Shown here: in pieces, positions 5,854 through 12,375 of the stretch
Position numbering within the stretch: position 1 is the first letter of the stretch
How the letters are laid out: every line of letters begins with the position of its first letter
Assembly: GCA_046729895.1 (NCBI GenBank)
Contig: JBKPHP010000183.1
Coordinates: 1-13,818 of the forward strand
Direction of reading: 5' to 3'
Source of the DNA: DASXBA01 sp046729895
GTDB taxonomy: Bacteria; Actinomycetota; Thermoleophilia; Solirubrobacterales; Thermoleophilaceae
Length of the DNA: 13,818 nt
Position numbers and translations under genes: made by a program
Notes under the pieces: model-generated
Told to the model about the DNA's origin: nothing
Seen by the model: only the letters and a program-made list of their open reading frames with translations
Databases searched by the model: none

Positions 5854-6835
5854 CGCGACGCTCACCGCCCCGGACGTCCGTACCCCCCGCACCGCGGGCG
5901 GCGCCGCGATCCTCGGCATCGGCGCAGCACTGCCAGAGCGCGTCGTGCGCAACGCGGAGATCGCCGCGGAAGCCGGAGTCAGCGAGTCCTGGATCGTCGC
6001 TCGCACCGGCGTACATGAGCGCCACTTCGCGAGCGAAGGGGAGCGGCTGGACACGTTCGCCACCTACGCGGCGCGTCGCGCGCTCGACGACGCGGGCCTC
6101 GCCGCCCGGGACCTCGACCTCGTCCTGGTGGCGACCATGAGCGCGGACGAGCTGACCCCCAACGCGGCGCCCCTCGTGGCGCACCGGCTGGGCGCGGAGC
6201 GCGCCGGCGCGCTCGACGTGGGCGCGGCCTGCACGGGTTTCCTCGGCGCCCTCGGGCTCGCTTCGGCGCAGATCGAGTCGGGCCGGGCGGAGCGGGCGCT
6301 CGTGATCGGCGCCGACCTGCTCAGCCGCCTGACGGACCGGAGGGATCGCGGCACGGCAGCGCTGTTCGCCGACGGCGCCGGCGCCGCGGTGCTGGCGCCG
6401 TCGAGCGAAGGGGCAAGGGTCGGCCCCGTGCTCCTACGCGCCGACGCGACCGGCGCCCCCGCGATCCGGGCGACCCACGAGGAGCGCCTGATCCGCATGC
6501 AGGGTCACGACACCTTCAGGGAGGCGGTGCGCCGGCTCGCCGAGTGCACGCTCGAAGCGGCCGAGGAAGCCGGCGCCCGCCTCGACCAGATCGACCTCTT
6601 CGTCTACCACCAGGCGAACGCGCGAATCCTGGCCGCGGTAGCCGAGAAGCTGGGGCTCGACCGCGATCGCGTCATCGACTGCATCGACCGTTACGGCAAC
6701 ACGTCCTCGGCGACGATCCCGGTGGCGCTCGCGGAGGCGCGGGCGCAAGGCCTGCTGCCGCCCGGGGCCACCGTGCTGCTCGCCGCCTTCGGCGCCGGAT
6801 TCACGTGGGGAGCGGGGCTCGTCGAATGGGTGTGA
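5846..6835 (+). CDS. fabH: 3-oxoacyl-ACP synthase III
   Basis: Condenses a starter acyl-CoA with malonyl-ACP to begin chain synthesis. The 329-residue thiolase-fold protein has the triad Cys129 (DVGAACTGFLGAL), His255 (VYHQANARIL) and Asn285 (YGNTSSATIP), plus the CoA-binding WIVARTGV (49-56). The C-terminal LLAAFGAGFTWGAGLVEW is typical. The first 19 or so residues precede the usual FabH N-terminus (AAILGIGAALPE) and look unstructured, but no closer in-frame ATG or GTG is available. GTG 5846 is preceded by TGGAGG (5837-5842) and sits inside the fabD 3' end. Whether it prefers acetyl-CoA or branched starters cannot be told from the motifs. The stop overlaps the fabG start. Confidence 0.96.
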   Translation: MRSATLTAPDVRTPRTAGGAAILGIGAALPERVVRNAEIAAEAGVSESWIVARTGVHERHFASEGERLDTFATYAARRALDDAGLAARDLDLVLVATMSADELTPNAAPLVAHRLGAERAGALDVGAACTGFLGALGLASAQIESGRAERALVIGADLLSRLTDRRDRGTAALFADGAGAAVLAPSSEGARVGPVLLRADATGAPAIRATHEERLIRMQGHDTFREAVRRLAECTLEAAEEAGARLDQIDLFVYHQANARILAAVAEKLGLDRDRVIDCIDRYGNTSSATIPVALAEARAQGLLPPGATVLLAAFGAGFTWGAGLVEWV

Positions 6836-7560
6836 ACGGCGGCTGCGCACTGGTCACCGGTGCTTCGCGCGGAATCGGCGCGGCGATCGCCCGAGCGCTG
6901 GGCGGCGACGGGCGCCCCGTGGGGCTGAACTACCGCAGCGACCGCGATGGCGCCGAGCGAGTGGCGCGCGAGATCGAGCGGGCCGGCGGGCAGGCGCTGC
7001 CCGTGCAGGCCGACCTCTCGCAGCCCGGTGCGGAGCAGGAGCTGTTCGATGAGCTGGAGGAGCGCCTTGGGCCGGTGGTCGTGCTCGTGAACAACGCCGG
7101 CACCCGCGCCGACGGTCTTTCGCCCCAGCTCGACGACGAGGCCTGGGAGCAGGTCCTTGAGACCAACCTTTCCGCGGCGTTCCGGACGACCCGGCGCGCG
7201 CTTAGGCCGATGATCCGGGCGCGCTACGGCCGGATCGTGAACATCGCCTCCGTCGTGGGCGGGGCGCGGGCCAACCCCGGCCAGGCCAACTACGCGGCTT
7301 CCAAGGCCGGGCTGGTGGCGCTGACCAAGACGGTGGCCGCCGAAGTGGCCCGCCGCTCGGTGACGGTGAACGCCGTCGCCCCGGGCTTCGTGGAGACCGA
7401 GCTGACCGAGGGCGTCGGGCGGGAGCTCCTCGAGGCGGTGCCCGCCCGGCGCCCCGGCACACCGGACGAGATCGCCGCATGCGTGCGGTTCCTGGCATCG
7501 GACGAGGCCTCGTACGTCACCGGCGCGTTGTTGACAGTCGACGGCGGACTCACCGCCTGA
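6826..7560 (+). CDS. fabG: 3-oxoacyl-ACP reductase
   Basis: NADPH-dependent reduction of 3-oxoacyl-ACP to 3-hydroxyacyl-ACP, the first reduction of each elongation round. The 244-residue short-chain dehydrogenase has the cofactor loop TGASRGIG (11-18), VNNAG (88-92), Asn114, catalytic Ser142 (NIASVVG), Tyr156 and Lys160 (YAASK), and VNAVAPGFVETEL (181-193). The C-terminus, ASYVTGALLTVDGGL, is standard. Length matches the family. Two starts are possible: ATG 6826, overlapping fabH by 10 nt, and GTG 6832 in a GTGA overlap; they differ by two residues. Because the next gene is acpP and the previous is fabH, assignment to fabG rather than another SDR is strong. Eleven nt separate it from acpP. 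Confidence 0.95.
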   Translation: MGVNGGCALVTGASRGIGAAIARALGGDGRPVGLNYRSDRDGAERVAREIERAGGQALPVQADLSQPGAEQELFDELEERLGPVVVLVNNAGTRADGLSPQLDDEAWEQVLETNLSAAFRTTRRALRPMIRARYGRIVNIASVVGGARANPGQANYAASKAGLVALTKTVAAEVARRSVTVNAVAPGFVETELTEGVGRELLEAVPARRPGTPDEIAACVRFLASDEASYVTGALLTVDGGLTA

Positions 7561-7566
7561 AAGGAG
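7561..7566 (+). promoter_or_regulatory. Strong ribosome binding site for acpP
   Basis: AAGGAG lies 5 nt before ATG 7572 in the 11-nt fabG-acpP gap. It is among the best Shine-Dalgarno matches in the FAS operon, where most other genes start inside the upstream gene, and it suits the large amount of ACP a cell needs. Confidence 0.65.
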
Positions 7567-7571
7567 AAGCA

Positions 7572-7820
7572 ATGTCCACCACGGTCACCAAGGAGCAGGT
7601 CGAGGAGCGAATCAGGGGGGCGCTGATCGAGTTCGGGGCGGAGCCCGACCAGATCAGCCGCGACGCCGAGTTCGAACAGCTCGAAGTCGATTCCCTGGAC
7701 CTCGTGGAGCTCGCCCAGATCTCCGAGGACGAATGGGGCGTCCAGATCAAGGGTGAGGACATGGAGGGCATCAGGACAGTCGGCCAGGCCGTCGACCTCG
7801 TGACGGAGCGAATGTCATGA
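7572..7820 (+). CDS. acpP: Acyl carrier protein
   Basis: Carries growing acyl chains as thioesters on a 4'-phosphopantetheine arm. The 82-residue acidic protein has the expected four-helix pattern and the attachment site VDSLDLVEL, with Ser41 in the Asp-Ser-Leu signature. DEWGVQIKGEDMEGIRTVGQAVDLV (only the core matters: the helix III region and the TVGQAVD segment) matches ACP helices III and IV. ATG 7572 is chosen because of AAGGAG 5 nt upstream and because the longer open frame upstream lies inside fabG. The stop forms an ATGA overlap with fabF. No phosphopantetheinyl transferase gene is in the window. Placed between fabG and fabF, it is the FAS ACP rather than a polyketide carrier. Confidence 0.97.
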   Translation: MSTTVTKEQVEERIRGALIEFGAEPDQISRDAEFEQLEVDSLDLVELAQISEDEWGVQIKGEDMEGIRTVGQAVDLVTERMS

Positions 7821-9019
7821 CTCGCAGGCCGGTCATCACGGGCATAGGCGCGGTCACCCCGCTCGGTGTCGGCGCCCGCACGCTGCACGAGCGCTGGACG
7901 GCCGGCGCCTCGGGAATCGAGGACGGCGTCGCGGCCTGCACGGAGTTCGAGCCCACCGACCACCTGAGCACCAAGGAGGTCCGCCGCTCGGATCGTTTCA
8001 CTCAGCTCGCGCTCGCAGCCGCGGGAGAGGCGCTGGACGACGCGGGCTGGGACGAGCCGCCCTACGACCGCGACCGGGTCGGCTCGGTTATCGGGACCGG
8101 CATCGGAGGGATCGGGACGCTGGAGAAACAGCATCTGACGCTGCAGGAGCAGGGCGCCGAGCGAGTCTCGCCGCTTGCCATTCCGCTGCTGATGGCCAAC
8201 GCCGCGGCCGGGGTTCTCGCAATGCGTCACGGGCTCGAGGGCCAGTCCTTCGGGACCGTCTCGGCATGCGCGGCGTCATCGCACTCGATCGGGATGTCAG
8301 CGCGGCTGATCGCCTACGGAGACGCCGACGCCGTGGTCACAGGCGGCAGCGAGTCGACCCTGACCCCGCTTGCCACGGCCGCGTTCCGGCGGATGGAGGC
8401 CACCTCGCCGAGCGGCATATCACGCCCCTTCGACCGCCGGCGGGACGGGTTCGTGATGGGCGAGGGCGCGGGCATCCTCGTGTTGGAGGAGGAGTCGAAG
8501 GCGCGCGAACGCGGTGCCCGCATCCTGGGATACGTCCGCGGCTACGGCGCGACCTCCGACGCCCACCACCTCACGGCCCCCGAGCCGCACGGCCACGGAG
8601 CCGCCCGCGCCATCGAGCTGGCGTTGGCGGACGCCCGCGTCGAGCCCGAAGAGGTGCTCTACGTGAACGCACACGGGACCTCCACGCCGCTCAACGACCG
8701 GTCGGAGACCGAGGCACTCAAGGCGGCCCTCGGCGAGCAGCAGGCCCACGAGGTCCCGGTCAGCTCGACGAAGTCGACCATCGGGCACCTGCTCGGGGCC
8801 GCCGGCGCGGTCGAGGCGATCGCCACGCTGCTGGCGCTTCGTGACCGCGTCGCGCCGCCGACGCTCAACTACGAGGAGCCGGATGAGGGGCTCGACCTCG
8901 ACTACGTGCCGGACGGGGCGAGGCCGCTTACGAACGGGGACAGGCCCGCGATCGGCATCACGAACTCGTTCGGCTTCGGCGGGCACAACGCGGTGCTTTG
9001 CCTGGAGGCTGCCTCGTGA
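7817..9019 (+). CDS. fabF: 3-oxoacyl-ACP synthase II
   Basis: Decarboxylative condensation of malonyl-ACP with acyl-ACP, the elongation step. The 400-residue protein has the family start VITGIGAVTPLG, catalytic Cys151 (TVSACAASSHSIG), PFDRRRDGFVMGEGAG (204-219), His286 (VNAHGTSTPLND), Lys319 and His324 (SSTKSTIGHLLGAAG), and the gating loop NSFGFGGHN (383-391). Length is close to the usual 410. The CHH triad with the downstream NDRSET and GHLLG motifs places it with KAS II rather than KAS III. ATG 7817 overlaps the acpP stop (ATGA), with GGAG at 7805-7808. The stop overlaps the carboxyltransferase start (GTGA). No second KAS (FabB) is present. Confidence 0.96.
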   Translation: MTRRPVITGIGAVTPLGVGARTLHERWTAGASGIEDGVAACTEFEPTDHLSTKEVRRSDRFTQLALAAAGEALDDAGWDEPPYDRDRVGSVIGTGIGGIGTLEKQHLTLQEQGAERVSPLAIPLLMANAAAGVLAMRHGLEGQSFGTVSACAASSHSIGMSARLIAYGDADAVVTGGSESTLTPLATAAFRRMEATSPSGISRPFDRRRDGFVMGEGAGILVLEEESKARERGARILGYVRGYGATSDAHHLTAPEPHGHGAARAIELALADARVEPEEVLYVNAHGTSTPLNDRSETEALKAALGEQQAHEVPVSSTKSTIGHLLGAAGAVEAIATLLALRDRVAPPTLNYEEPDEGLDLDYVPDGARPLTNGDRPAIGITNSFGFGGHNAVLCLEAAS

Positions 9020-10455
9020 AGCCGGCCGTCGTCGAGCAGACGCCGGTCGAGGCGCCGGAGCCGCGGCAGCTCTCGCCAAGCGAGCGGCTCGAGCTCCTGT
9101 GCGACGAGGGGTCGCTGCACGTGATCCGCTCGACCGTGCTGCCGCGGCGCCCCTCCAGGCGCATACGCCCAGGAGACGGCGTGCTGGCGGGCGCTGGGAT
9201 GGTCGCCGGGCGGCCGGTCTACTGCTATGCGCAGGATCGCTCCTTCGCGGGCGGCTCGCTGGGCGAGGCGCACGCGGAGTCCATCGTCCGGGTCATCCAG
9301 CTCGCCGGCCGCGCGGGGGTGCCGGTCGTCGGCTTCGTCGAGTCCGCGGGCGCGCGCATGGACGACGGCGTGGCCGCCCTCGGTGGCTATGGGCGGATCT
9401 TTCGCGAGACGGTCGTCAACTCGGGCCGCGTGCCCCAGATCACCCTCGTCACGGGTGTTTCCGCCGGCGGTGGCGCCTATTCCCCGGCGCTCACCGACTT
9501 CGTGGTCATGACCGGCGGGTCGAGCATGTTCCTCACCGGCCCGGGTGTGGTGCGCGAGGTGACGGGGGAGGCCGTGGACGCGGCAGAGCTCGGCGGCCCG
9601 CGCGTGCACGCCCGAAACGGCGTCTGCCATTTCGTGGCCGAGAGCGATGGCGCGGCGGCGCTGCTGGCCCGCGACCTGCTCGGCCACTTACCGCAGCGGG
9701 CAGGCGAGCCGCCGCCCGCAACCGCTCCGGTCGAGGCGCCGGGGGTCGACCCGTCCACGCACGTCCCCGAGGAGGCCAGGCGCGTCTACGACGTGCGCGA
9801 CGTGGCCCGCGAGATCGTCGACGGCGGCCGCCTGCTCGAAGTATCGGAGCGCTGGGCGCGCAACATGGTCACGGCCTTCTGCCGCGTCGCCGGCAGGCCG
9901 GTCGGCCTGATCGCCAACCAGCCCTGGTATCTCGGCGGAGTGATCGACTCGGAGGCGGCCCAGAAGGCCGCTCGCTTCGTGCGCAAGTGCGACGAGTTCG
10001 GGCTGCCCCTCCTGGTACTCGTCGACACCCCGGGGTTCCTCCCGGGCACCCGCCAGGAGGAGCAGGGCGTGATCCGGCACGGCGCCGGCCTGCTGCACGC
10101 CTTCGCCGCGGCGAGCGTCCCCAAGCTGACCATCGTCCTACGGAAGGCGTACGGCGGCGGGTTCATCACGATGAACTCCAAGGACCTCGGGGCCGACCTC
10201 GCGCTCGCGTGGCCGGATGCCGAGATCGGGATCATGGCTCCCAGGCAGGCGGTGGGGATCGTGCGTCGCCGGGAGATCGCCGAGGCGGACGACCCCGGCG
10301 AGACCCACGATCGGCTCACCGCCGAGTACGCCGACGAGCACCTGTCCGCGGCCGTGTCCGCGCGCGACGGGCACATCGACGAGGTCGTGGAGCCGACAAG
10401 GACCCGTGAGCGCGTGGAGTGGGCACTCGCCGCGCTGGCCGACTGGCGGACATGA
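9016..10455 (+). CDS. Acyl-CoA carboxylase carboxyltransferase beta subunit (PccB/AccD5-like)
   Basis: Transfers CO2 from carboxybiotin to an acyl-CoA; in this operon most likely acetyl-CoA, giving malonyl-CoA. The 479-residue protein has two crotonase-fold halves. The N-half includes SERLELLCDEGS (22-33), VGFVESAGARMDDG (105-118), the glycine loop SAGGGAYSPALTDF (149-162) and TGPGVVREVTGE (174-185). The C-half includes VDTPGFLPGT (336-345), RKAYGGGF (376-383) and AWPDAEIGIM (398-407). A Pro/Ala linker at about 229-250 joins them. No zinc ribbon is present, so it is not E. coli-type AccD. It is 30-50 residues shorter than typical PccB, mainly N-terminally. GTG 9016 overlaps the fabF stop and has TGGAGG 7 nt upstream. 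No biotin carboxylase or carrier subunit is in the window. Confidence 0.92.
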   Translation: MKPAVVEQTPVEAPEPRQLSPSERLELLCDEGSLHVIRSTVLPRRPSRRIRPGDGVLAGAGMVAGRPVYCYAQDRSFAGGSLGEAHAESIVRVIQLAGRAGVPVVGFVESAGARMDDGVAALGGYGRIFRETVVNSGRVPQITLVTGVSAGGGAYSPALTDFVVMTGGSSMFLTGPGVVREVTGEAVDAAELGGPRVHARNGVCHFVAESDGAAALLARDLLGHLPQRAGEPPPATAPVEAPGVDPSTHVPEEARRVYDVRDVAREIVDGGRLLEVSERWARNMVTAFCRVAGRPVGLIANQPWYLGGVIDSEAAQKAARFVRKCDEFGLPLLVLVDTPGFLPGTRQEEQGVIRHGAGLLHAFAAASVPKLTIVLRKAYGGGFITMNSKDLGADLALAWPDAEIGIMAPRQAVGIVRRREIAEADDPGETHDRLTAEYADEHLSAAVSARDGHIDEVVEPTRTRERVEWALAALADWRT

Positions 10456-11057
10456 CCGGGACGGCCTCCAGCTACGTCGCCCTCGGCGACAGCCTTACCT
10501 GCGGCACCGATCCGGAGCGCGAGAGGCGCTGGCCGGACGCGGTGGCCGCGGCGCTCGGGCCGGACGTCGTCTATGCGAACTTCGCCAGGATCGGGGCGAC
10601 CAGCCGTGACGTCGAGGAGGAGCAGCTCGGGCCCGCCCTCGCCTTGCGACCGGATCTCGTGTCCCTGATCTGCGGCGCCAACGACGTGCTCGAGTCGGTA
10701 CGGCCCGATCCCGAGGCGTTCGGCCGGCGACTCGCGCGGATGTTTGCCCGCATCCGTGCGCACGCGCCGGGGGCTTCGGTCCTCACCGCCACCTATCCCG
10801 ATCTGTCGCGCTTCGTGCAGCTCCGCGAGCGCACCCGGAGGCGAGTTAGGCAGGGAATCGAGGGCTTCAACGGGGCTTGCCGCGAGATCGCGGCCGAGCA
10901 CGACGTCCTGCTGCTCGAGTGGGCGGAGCACCCCGACACGGGCGAGCCGGCCTACCGCGCGGCCGACGGCTTTCACCCGTCCCCGGAGGGCCACCGTCGA
11001 GCGGCGGCGGAAGTGATCGAGGCGCTTCGCATACGACCACGTGAGGAGGCAGCATGA
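10452..11057 (+). CDS. SGNH/GDSL-family hydrolase, cytoplasmic, possible acyl thioesterase
   Basis: A 201-residue serine hydrolase of the SGNH family. Block I is ALGDSLTCG with nucleophile Ser14; block II Gly48 lies in ARIGAT; block III is CGANDVL with Asn77; block V is DGFHPSPEG with Asp172 and His175. All four named residues are therefore present. The protein begins almost directly at block I and has no signal peptide, so it should act in the cytoplasm. The start ATG 10452 overlaps the carboxyltransferase stop (ATGA), and its own stop overlaps the next ATG in the same way. E. coli TesA, an acyl-CoA/ACP thioesterase, belongs to this family, so release or editing of acyl thioesters is a reasonable inference. 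Esterase or lysophospholipase activity is the alternative. Confidence 0.9.
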   Translation: MTGTASSYVALGDSLTCGTDPERERRWPDAVAAALGPDVVYANFARIGATSRDVEEEQLGPALALRPDLVSLICGANDVLESVRPDPEAFGRRLARMFARIRAHAPGASVLTATYPDLSRFVQLRERTRRRVRQGIEGFNGACREIAAEHDVLLLEWAEHPDTGEPAYRAADGFHPSPEGHRRAAAEVIEALRIRPREEAA

Positions 11058-11548
11058 CCCCGCTTTCCAAGAGCTTCGACGAGCTGCGCGAGGGCGAGCG
11101 ATTCGCCACCCGCGGCCGCACTCTGACGGAGGCCGACGTGATGCTGTTCGCGGGACTCAGCGGCGACACCCACCCGCAGCACACCGATGCGGAGTGGTCG
11201 GCGGGCAGCCGCTTCGGCGAGCGGATCGCGCACGGCATGCTGGTCCTGTCCTACGCGGCCGGGCTCGTCCCTTTCGACCCGGCGCGGGTCGTGGCGCTCC
11301 GGCGGGTCGCCGACGTGGTCTTCAAGCAGCCCGCCCGGATCGGCGACACGATCAGGGTCGAGGGCCAGCTTGCCTCGCTGCGTGAGCTGGACGACGGCCA
11401 CGGCCTCGTGACCTGTCGCTGGCGCGTGCTCAACCAGCGCGGAAAGGTCGTTGCGCGCGCCACGGTGGAGGTCGTGTGGAGGCGGGAGCCCGCGGCCGCG
11501 CCCGAGGCGCAGCGGGTCGAGTCGAATCGCCAGCCGGTGCTGATCTGA
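11054..11548 (+). CDS. MaoC-like (R)-3-hydroxyacyl dehydratase
   Basis: Hot-dog-fold hydratase/dehydratase, here probably removing water from 3-hydroxyacyl-ACP to give trans-2-enoyl-ACP. The 164-residue protein carries the hydratase-2 region FAGLSGDTHPQHTDAEW (32-48) with the probable catalytic pair Asp38 and His43, then HGMLVLSYAAG (60-70) and a C-terminal sheet (VTCRWRVLNQRGKVVARATVEV). Position 40 is His where many members have Asn (GDxNP). The last 18 residues are a polar tail. ATG 11054 overlaps the upstream stop (ATGA) and has AGGAGG 4 nt upstream. No FabZ or FabA gene is visible, and its neighbours are fabF, the carboxyltransferase and fabI, so it most likely fills the dehydratase step as HadB does in mycobacteria. 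Confidence 0.92.
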   Translation: MTPLSKSFDELREGERFATRGRTLTEADVMLFAGLSGDTHPQHTDAEWSAGSRFGERIAHGMLVLSYAAGLVPFDPARVVALRRVADVVFKQPARIGDTIRVEGQLASLRELDDGHGLVTCRWRVLNQRGKVVARATVEVVWRREPAAAPEAQRVESNRQPVLI

Positions 11549-11553
11549 GTCCT

Positions 11554-12336
11554 ATGCTCGAGGACAAGCGACTCCTGCTCACAGGCGTGATGACGCGACG
11601 CAGCATCGCGTTCGCGGTCGCGGAACGCGCTCAGCGAAGCGGCGCCGAGGTCATCCTCACGAGCTTCGGCCGGGCCAGACGGATGACCGAGCGGGCCGCG
11701 AAGCAGCTGCCCGAGCCGACGGACGTGCTCGAGCTGGACGTGAACGAGCCGGAGCACTTCGAGGCGCTCGCCGCGGAGCTGCGTCGCCGCTGGGGCGGCC
11801 TCGATGGCGCGCTCCACGCCATCGCGTTCGCGCCCGACGACGCGCTCGGCGGCAACTTCCTGCGCACCCCGCGCGAGTCGGCCGAGGCGGCCTTCCGTAC
11901 CAGCGCCTACTCGCTCAAGGCGATGGGAGAGGCGCTGGAGCCGCTCTTCGACGGCGGCGGCAGCCTCGTGGGGCTCGACTTCGACGCCTCGGTCGCCTGG
12001 CCGGTCTACGACTGGATGGGCGTCTCGAAGGCGGCGCTCGAGTCTGTCGGCCGCTACCTGGCCCGCGACCTCGGCCCGCGAGGCGTACGCGTCAACCTCG
12101 TCTCTGCCGGCCCCGTGGAGACACCCGCGGCCGGCGGGATCCCCGGTTTCGATCAGCTCGCCTCGACGTGGGAGCTACAGGCACCGCTCGGCTGGAACAC
12201 GGAGGACGCTGCGCCGGTGGCGGATGCCGTGTGCTTCCTGCTGTCGGATCTCTCGCGCGGCGTGTCCGGGGAGATCCTGCACGTGGACGGGGGCTTTCAC
12301 GCGATGGGGGCGCCGACCACGCAAGGGCCGGCGTAG
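11554..12336 (+). CDS. fabI: Enoyl-ACP reductase, FabI/InhA type
   Basis: NADH-dependent reduction of trans-2-enoyl-ACP, the last step of each elongation round. The 260-residue protein resembles mycobacterial InhA along its length: LLLTGVMTRRSIAFAVAE (7-24), ELDVNEPEH (60-68), LDGALHAIAF (83-92), SAYSLKAM (117-124), VGLDFDASVAWPVYDWMGVSK (the key residues are Phe143, Tyr152 and Lys159, equivalent to InhA Phe149, Tyr158 and Lys165 with the same spacing) and the LGWNTEDAAPVAD segment. Residue Ala89 replaces the serine at InhA position 94. The substrate loop (about 190-206) is short compared with InhA. ATG 11554 follows the MaoC stop by 5 nt with no obvious Shine-Dalgarno, so translation may depend on coupling. 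It ends the FAS gene set. Confidence 0.95.
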   Translation: MLEDKRLLLTGVMTRRSIAFAVAERAQRSGAEVILTSFGRARRMTERAAKQLPEPTDVLELDVNEPEHFEALAAELRRRWGGLDGALHAIAFAPDDALGGNFLRTPRESAEAAFRTSAYSLKAMGEALEPLFDGGGSLVGLDFDASVAWPVYDWMGVSKAALESVGRYLARDLGPRGVRVNLVSAGPVETPAAGGIPGFDQLASTWELQAPLGWNTEDAAPVADAVCFLLSDLSRGVSGEILHVDGGFHAMGAPTTQGPA

Positions 12337-12362
12337 CCGGGCCGGTCTCCTGGGCGCGGAGG

Positions 12363-12368
12363 TAATCT
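12363..12368 (+). promoter_or_regulatory. Possible -10 box for a leaderless coaX transcript
   Basis: TAATCT matches the actinobacterial TANNNT -10 pattern and ends 7 nt before GTG 12376, the spacing expected if transcription starts at the start codon. No convincing -35 box is visible. A GGAGG at 12358-12362 is 13 nt from the GTG, which is long for a ribosome-binding site, so either a leadered or a leaderless start is possible. Confidence 0.35.
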
Positions 12369-12375
12369 CGCCTGA

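Noticed and set aside
4909..6063. A 384-residue antisense reading frame across fabD and the start of fabH
   Set aside because: The two sense genes have complete family motifs and active sites, while the reverse frame has none. Long reverse frames are expected in DNA this rich in G/C at third codon positions.
8841..10409. A 522-residue + strand frame overlapping fabF and the carboxyltransferase
   Set aside because: It is an out-of-frame Arg/Gly/Ala-rich translation of genes whose true frames carry catalytic motifs.
9786..10994. A 402-residue antisense reading frame across the carboxyltransferase and SGNH genes
   Set aside because: It is Arg/Ser/Pro-rich with no recognisable domain, opposite two well-supported genes.
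11824..11826. Ala91 of FabI at the E. coli Gly93 position as a sign of triclosan resistance
   Set aside because: Alanine is normal there in Firmicutes FabI proteins that remain triclosan-sensitive, so the residue alone is not informative.
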